DNA of 64,000 bases from Dokdonella sp. (lineage in GTDB: Bacteria; Pseudomonadota; Gammaproteobacteria; Xanthomonadales; Rhodanobacteraceae): positions 186,001 to 250,000 of the forward strand of contig JADJQH010000001.1 in assembly GCA_016712865.1 (NCBI GenBank), in the 5' to 3' direction. The notes under the pieces were generated by a model. That model was not told the DNA's origin. It searched no databases and saw only the letters and a program-made list of their open reading frames with translations. The position numbers and the translations under genes were made by a program. Below are positions 60,243 through 64,000 of this stretch, piece after piece (within the stretch, counting starts at the first letter, position 1; each line of letters begins with the position of its first letter).

Positions 60243-61523
60243 ATGCCTTCATTTCGTTCAACGCGACAGTGCACGGTCGCGTGTCTGGCGGTCGCCATTT
60301 GTTTCTCAAATGTTGCACAGGGCGCTTCGTCATCGGCGGAGCGCGACGGCTCCTTGGCCCCGCTCGCACTCCGTAGCGCCCTTCAAGCGGCCTGGCAGCA
60401 GCATCCCCGCTTTCGCGTCACGGAGGCCGAGTTGTCTGCGGCCAATGCGCGTCGAGATGCCGCCGGTCAACCGCTCTACAACCCCGAGCTTGAGTTCAAT
60501 TCCAACAAGGAAGGTCCGGATCGCACCAGCACGGCTGGCGTCAGCCTAACTCTGGACCTGAGCGGCAAGCGCAGGGCTCGCAGCGAAGCAGCAGAATCCC
60601 GGGTCGATCAGGCCGTCGCCGAGGCCCGGGTGCGGCGTCGCGAGTTCGCTCGTCAATGGTTCAATGGCTGGGCGGACCTTCTCACCGCCACTCAGCGCGT
60701 CGGGATTGGCGAGCGCCGAATGGCGCTGGTCACGCGCTTTGCAACCTTGGCTGACAAGCAATATTCCGCCGATGACATTTCAGGTCTGGAACGCGACCTC
60801 GCCGCACTGGCGCGTGATGAGGCGCAAGTTCAGCAGTCCCAACTGGAGTCCGAGCGGTCCGACGCCGAGGCGCGCTTCCGCGCGGTGGGCGGAGCCGGAG
60901 ATACGGTGACAGCCACCGTACTTCCGACCGATACCCTTCCCGAACCAACGGCAACGGCCGCTGATATTGAGCAACTACCGGATTGGCAGGTGGCGCATGC
61001 TGCCGCATCGGCGGCTGAGCGCGAAGTCGTCGTCGCCCGACGCAACCGGATCGCCGATCCCACGCTCGGCGTCAACGGTGGACGCATCGACTATGGCAGT
61101 TTCAGCGACAACGTCATCGGCGTCACGCTGCGCGTACCGCTCTTTGTGCGCAACTCCTACGGCGCCGAGGTGATCGCGGCGCAGGCCGAGGCGGATGCGG
61201 CCGAGGCCGAATCCGAGCGCGTAACGCTGGAACTCAGTACCGAAAACCGTCGCGTCATCGAAAGCTACGCCATCTCGCGGACCGCCTGGGATCGCTGGCA
61301 ATCCAGCCGCGGCACCGATGTGGACCGACGTGCCGACCTGCTCGAACGCCTGTGGCGCGAGGGGGAGTTATCGACCGCCGACTATCTTTTGCAGCTTAAG
61401 CAGACCCTCGACACGGCCCTGGCCGGTGCCGAACTCGAAGCACGCGTCTGGCGCAATTACACCGACTATCTCGCCGCCATCGGTCAGCTCGAACGCTGGT
61501 CCGGACTGGAGGCCACGCCATGA
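60243..61523 (+). CDS. TolC-family outer-membrane protein (CzcC-like)
   Basis: 426 residues, signal peptide (CTVACLAVAICFSNVAQGAS), then two efflux repeats: LRSALQAAWQQHPRFRVTEA and TAADIEQLPDWQVAHAAASA with coiled coils LERDLAALARDEAQVQQSQL. It forms the outer-membrane channel of a tripartite RND metal exporter with the next two genes. It overlaps the adaptor start by 4 bp (ATGA). Confidence 0.9.
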   Translation: MPSFRSTRQCTVACLAVAICFSNVAQGASSSAERDGSLAPLALRSALQAAWQQHPRFRVTEAELSAANARRDAAGQPLYNPELEFNSNKEGPDRTSTAGVSLTLDLSGKRRARSEAAESRVDQAVAEARVRRREFARQWFNGWADLLTATQRVGIGERRMALVTRFATLADKQYSADDISGLERDLAALARDEAQVQQSQLESERSDAEARFRAVGGAGDTVTATVLPTDTLPEPTATAADIEQLPDWQVAHAAASAAEREVVVARRNRIADPTLGVNGGRIDYGSFSDNVIGVTLRVPLFVRNSYGAEVIAAQAEADAAEAESERVTLELSTENRRVIESYAISRTAWDRWQSSRGTDVDRRADLLERLWREGELSTADYLLQLKQTLDTALAGAELEARVWRNYTDYLAAIGQLERWSGLEATP

Positions 61524-62737
61524 GCACTATTCCCATGAAAGTTTGCACACTGTTCTGCCCGCTACTGTTGTCGACTCTAGTGCTTTCTCTGTCCGCCTGC
61601 TCAAAGTCAGCCGATGAATCGGGTCCGGCCGGCCCGGCCGAGCACGCGCAAGTCAAACTGGATAAGTCCGCAACATCCGGACATCAAGGTGAGGAAGGCA
61701 AGCATGCGGAGGAAGAAGCCTCCGAATCCGGCATACGCATGGACGAGGCAGCATTGGCCGCCGCCGGTGTCCAATCGCAGACCCTCCGACCCAGTTTGCT
61801 GACCGAGGAGCTGCGCGCCCCTGGCGAAGTGATCGACAACGCCTATGGCACCACACTGATCACGCCTCGCGTCGAAGCGCTCGTTGTCCGTCGCCATGCG
61901 CGGATCGGTGATGAAGTTGAAGCCGGCGCCGCGCTTGTGACCTTGTCCAGTGTTGAAGTTGCCAATGCCCAGGCCGATTTGCGCATTGCCGAAGAGGAGT
62001 GGCGTCGGGTGTCGGCCTTGGGCCGCGAGGCCGTCTCGGGTCGCCGTATCAAGGAGGCCCAGGTGGCTGTAGACCGAGCGCGGGCTGCGGCACGCGCCTA
62101 TGGCCTGCCCGGGGCTGCTGCGGGACGCAGCAACGGTGAATTCACATTGACTGCACCGCACGCCGGACGCCTGACGGAAGATGATTTTGTCGTCGGTCAG
62201 CGCATCGAACCCGGCAAGCCGCTGTTTCGTCTCGTTGATGAATCGACCGTCTGGGTTGACGCCAAGCTGCCTTCGGACGCGGTGTCTCGCGTGCAGGCGG
62301 GAGCGCCGGCAACCGTTATCGCCGGTGGCCAACGCATGCCCGGGACGGTCATGCACAGCGCGCACCGGACCTCCGAAGCCACACGCAATGCATCTGTTCG
62401 TGTGGAGGTGCCAAACCCGGACGATCGACTGCATGGAGGTGATTACGTCGATGTGTATTTCGAGGCCGGCAGATTGGCTTCCGCGCAATCGCAAACGTCA
62501 GACTCGCTGTCGGTTCCGAACGGTGCGTTGGTGCAGATTGAAGGGGAGACGGTCGTCTTTCGCCGTGATGAACACGGCGCATTTGCCCCTGTGCCGGTTC
62601 GCGTCGGCGATGTCATCGGTGACCACACGGTCATCCGCGAGGGATTGAAAACGGGCGACACCGTCGTCGTGACCGGCGCATTCACCTTGAAATCCCAGAT
62701 TCTCAAAGCGCAAATGGGAGAAGGACATGGTCACTGA
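61520..62737 (+). CDS. Heavy-metal RND periplasmic adaptor (CzcB-like)
   Basis: 405 residues with a lipoprotein signal (STLVLSLSAC), a charged His/Glu-rich segment GHQGEEGKHAEEEASESG, the hairpin/lipoyl part RHARIGDEVEAGAALVTLSS and the C-terminal barrel with GLKTGDTVVVTGAFTLKSQI. It connects the inner-membrane pump to the outer-membrane channel. The C-terminus ends QMGEGHGH, a His tail that may bind metal. Confidence 0.9.
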   Translation: MSTIPMKVCTLFCPLLLSTLVLSLSACSKSADESGPAGPAEHAQVKLDKSATSGHQGEEGKHAEEEASESGIRMDEAALAAAGVQSQTLRPSLLTEELRAPGEVIDNAYGTTLITPRVEALVVRRHARIGDEVEAGAALVTLSSVEVANAQADLRIAEEEWRRVSALGREAVSGRRIKEAQVAVDRARAAARAYGLPGAAAGRSNGEFTLTAPHAGRLTEDDFVVGQRIEPGKPLFRLVDESTVWVDAKLPSDAVSRVQAGAPATVIAGGQRMPGTVMHSAHRTSEATRNASVRVEVPNPDDRLHGGDYVDVYFEAGRLASAQSQTSDSLSVPNGALVQIEGETVVFRRDEHGAFAPVPVRVGDVIGDHTVIREGLKTGDTVVVTGAFTLKSQILKAQMGEGHGH

Positions 62738-62767
62738 TTCCTTCCCGTCACTGGGCGGAGGTCCGTC

Positions 62768-64000
62768 ATGTTGAACGGTCTGGTTGAATTTTCCCTGCGC
62801 TACAAATTTCTGATCATCATCGTCTTTGCCGTGGTCGCCTTTCTCGGTTTGCGCGCCGTGCACGACGTGCCGATTGATGCGTTCCCGGACGTCACCCCGG
62901 CACAAGTTAATGTGTACACGGAGTCGCCCGGCTTGGCCGCTGAGGACGTCGAACTGCTTTTGACAACGCCGATCGAGTCCGCATTGGCCGGCTTGCCGAA
63001 GGTGCAGGAGATCCGCTCGGTTAGCCTGTTCGGACTGTCTTATGTCTCGGTCTATTTCGAAGATGACATGGACATTTATTTCGCACGCCAACTGGTCAAC
63101 GAACGCCTGCAGGAAATCGGTGATCGTTTGCCGCCCGGCTACGGAAAACCCGGCATGGGTCCAAACACCTCGGGCCTCGGTCAGGTGTTCTGGTACACGG
63201 TCGAGCGCGCGCCCGGTGTCGACCCGGCGCAGGTCAGTGATATGGATCTGCGTACCTGGCAGGAGTGGATGGTGCGACTCGTCCTGCGCACCGCGCCGGG
63301 CGTCGACGATGTCTCGTCCTGGGGCGGAGGCGAGCGTGAATATCAGATTCTGGTCGATCCGCAACGCCTCTATGCGCGTGGGCTTGGATTCAGCGATGTG
63401 ATCAATGCGATCCCGGCCAACAACGGTCAGGTCGGTGGCAACGTCATGGATGTCGGACGTGAGCAGTTCCTCGTGCGCGGCCTGGGTCTGCTCATATCGA
63501 CCGCCGATATCGGCGGGATCGTGCTCAAGGCCGAGGATGGCGTGCCGGTGTACCTGCGTGACGTCGCCACCGTGGTGGAAGCCCCCGCGCCGCGATTCGG
63601 TGCGGTGACGCGCGATGGCCAGGAAGTCGTCCTCGGCATGGCCCTGGCCCGTATTGGCGAAAATGCGAAAGCGGTGGTCGAGGCGGTCAAGGGCAAACTC
63701 GACGTCGTACGCGACGCCCTGCCCAAAACCATGGTGCTCAAGCCGATCTACGAGCGCACCGATCTCGTCAACAAGGCGGTAGGAACCGCTGTGCGCGCGC
63801 TGATCGAGGGCTCCATCCTGGTCGCAATTATCCTGTTCCTGTTTCTGGGCGAACTACGCTCGGCCTTGGTCGTGATCGTCACCTTGCCACTGGCCATGCT
63901 GATCGCCTTCATCGGCATGGGCCAAGCCGGGCTCTCCGCCAACTTGATGTCGCTGGCGGGGCTCGCGATCGGTATTGGCATGATGGTCGACGGTGCTGTG
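62768..64000 (+). CDS. CzcA/CusA-family metal RND pump (partial, runs off window)
   Basis: First 411 residues: [60 protein letters not shown], and the transmembrane-4 motif MSLAGLAIGIGMMVDGAV at the right edge. The helix-4 motif (AIGIGMMVDGAV) differs from the [16 protein letters not shown] of the pump at 34689, so the two belong to different HME subgroups. The rest of the protein, including the second half of the pump, lies beyond the window. Confidence 0.93.
   Translation, partial: MLNGLVEFSLRYKFLIIIVFAVVAFLGLRAVHDVPIDAFPDVTPAQVNVYTESPGLAAEDVELLLTTPIESALAGLPKVQEIRSVSLFGLSYVSVYFEDDMDIYFARQLVNERLQEIGDRLPPGYGKPGMGPNTSGLGQVFWYTVERAPGVDPAQVSDMDLRTWQEWMVRLVLRTAPGVDDVSSWGGGEREYQILVDPQRLYARGLGFSDVINAIPANNGQVGGNVMDVGREQFLVRGLGLLISTADIGGIVLKAEDGVPVYLRDVATVVEAPAPRFGAVTRDGQEVVLGMALARIGENAKAVVEAVKGKLDVVRDALPKTMVLKPIYERTDLVNKAVGTAVRALIEGSILVAIILFLFLGELRSALVVIVTLPLAMLIAFIGMGQAGLSANLMSLAGLAIGIGMMVDGAV

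Overview
The window looks like chromosome from a gammaproteobacterium of the order Xanthomonadales (Lysobacterales) or a close relative. This rests on high GC, a lolCD-like/comEC/exbBD/msbA/lpxK block, a complete sdh operon with assembly factors, adjacent fabA and fabB, a copLAB copper cluster, and REP-type palindromes with GTGGGAGCGAGCTTGCTCGC cores. The genus cannot be fixed from sequence reading alone.

Bases 1-16300 are ordinary chromosome: a HipBA toxin-antitoxin pair (hipA runs off the left edge), a YaiI-like protein, an EamA transporter, a class IV aminotransferase with an acyltransferase, YebC, an exported phosphatase/nuclease-fold lipoprotein, YajD, a 505-residue alpha/beta hydrolase, a TonB-box protein, a c-type cytochrome, TcdA, TatD, MgtE, a SlyB-like lipoprotein, a SleB-like hydrolase, a PhnD-like binding protein and YgfZ. 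Bases 16298-20839 hold the succinate dehydrogenase operon with three assembly factors (SdhAF4, SdhE, YgfX) around sdhCDAB. Bases 20922-29278 encode envelope biogenesis: Lol lipoprotein release, ComEC, ExbB/ExbD, MsbA and LpxK. FabA and FabB (30436-32168) make unsaturated fatty acids.

Bases 34689-49304 form a metal and redox region: a CzcCBA-type RND efflux operon with a small secreted leader protein, folE, cytochrome c, a Tat-exported ferritin-like protein with its ECF sigma factor, three small enzymes, and copL-copA-copB. Two genes here are broken in this sequence. folE carries one extra base in a run of six G. copB is out of frame because one copy of its 15-bp MDHSK-coding tandem repeat is 14 bp.

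From about 49828 the DNA changes character. A Tn7-like transposition module (TnsA-like, TnsB/TniA, TnsC/TniB, TniQ, all on the minus strand) sits next to spaced repeats that look like TnsB binding sites. TniQ is split between two frames, and the TnsA-like protein lacks a visible catalytic lysine motif. Beyond it lie accessory genes (a putative small DNA-binding protein, orphan proteins, an XRE regulator, a TacA/TacT toxin-antitoxin pair), an IS remnant, and a second czcCBA-type metal efflux operon that leaves the window in its RND pump gene. The element's right end was not found, so it is not known whether these accessory genes are its cargo.
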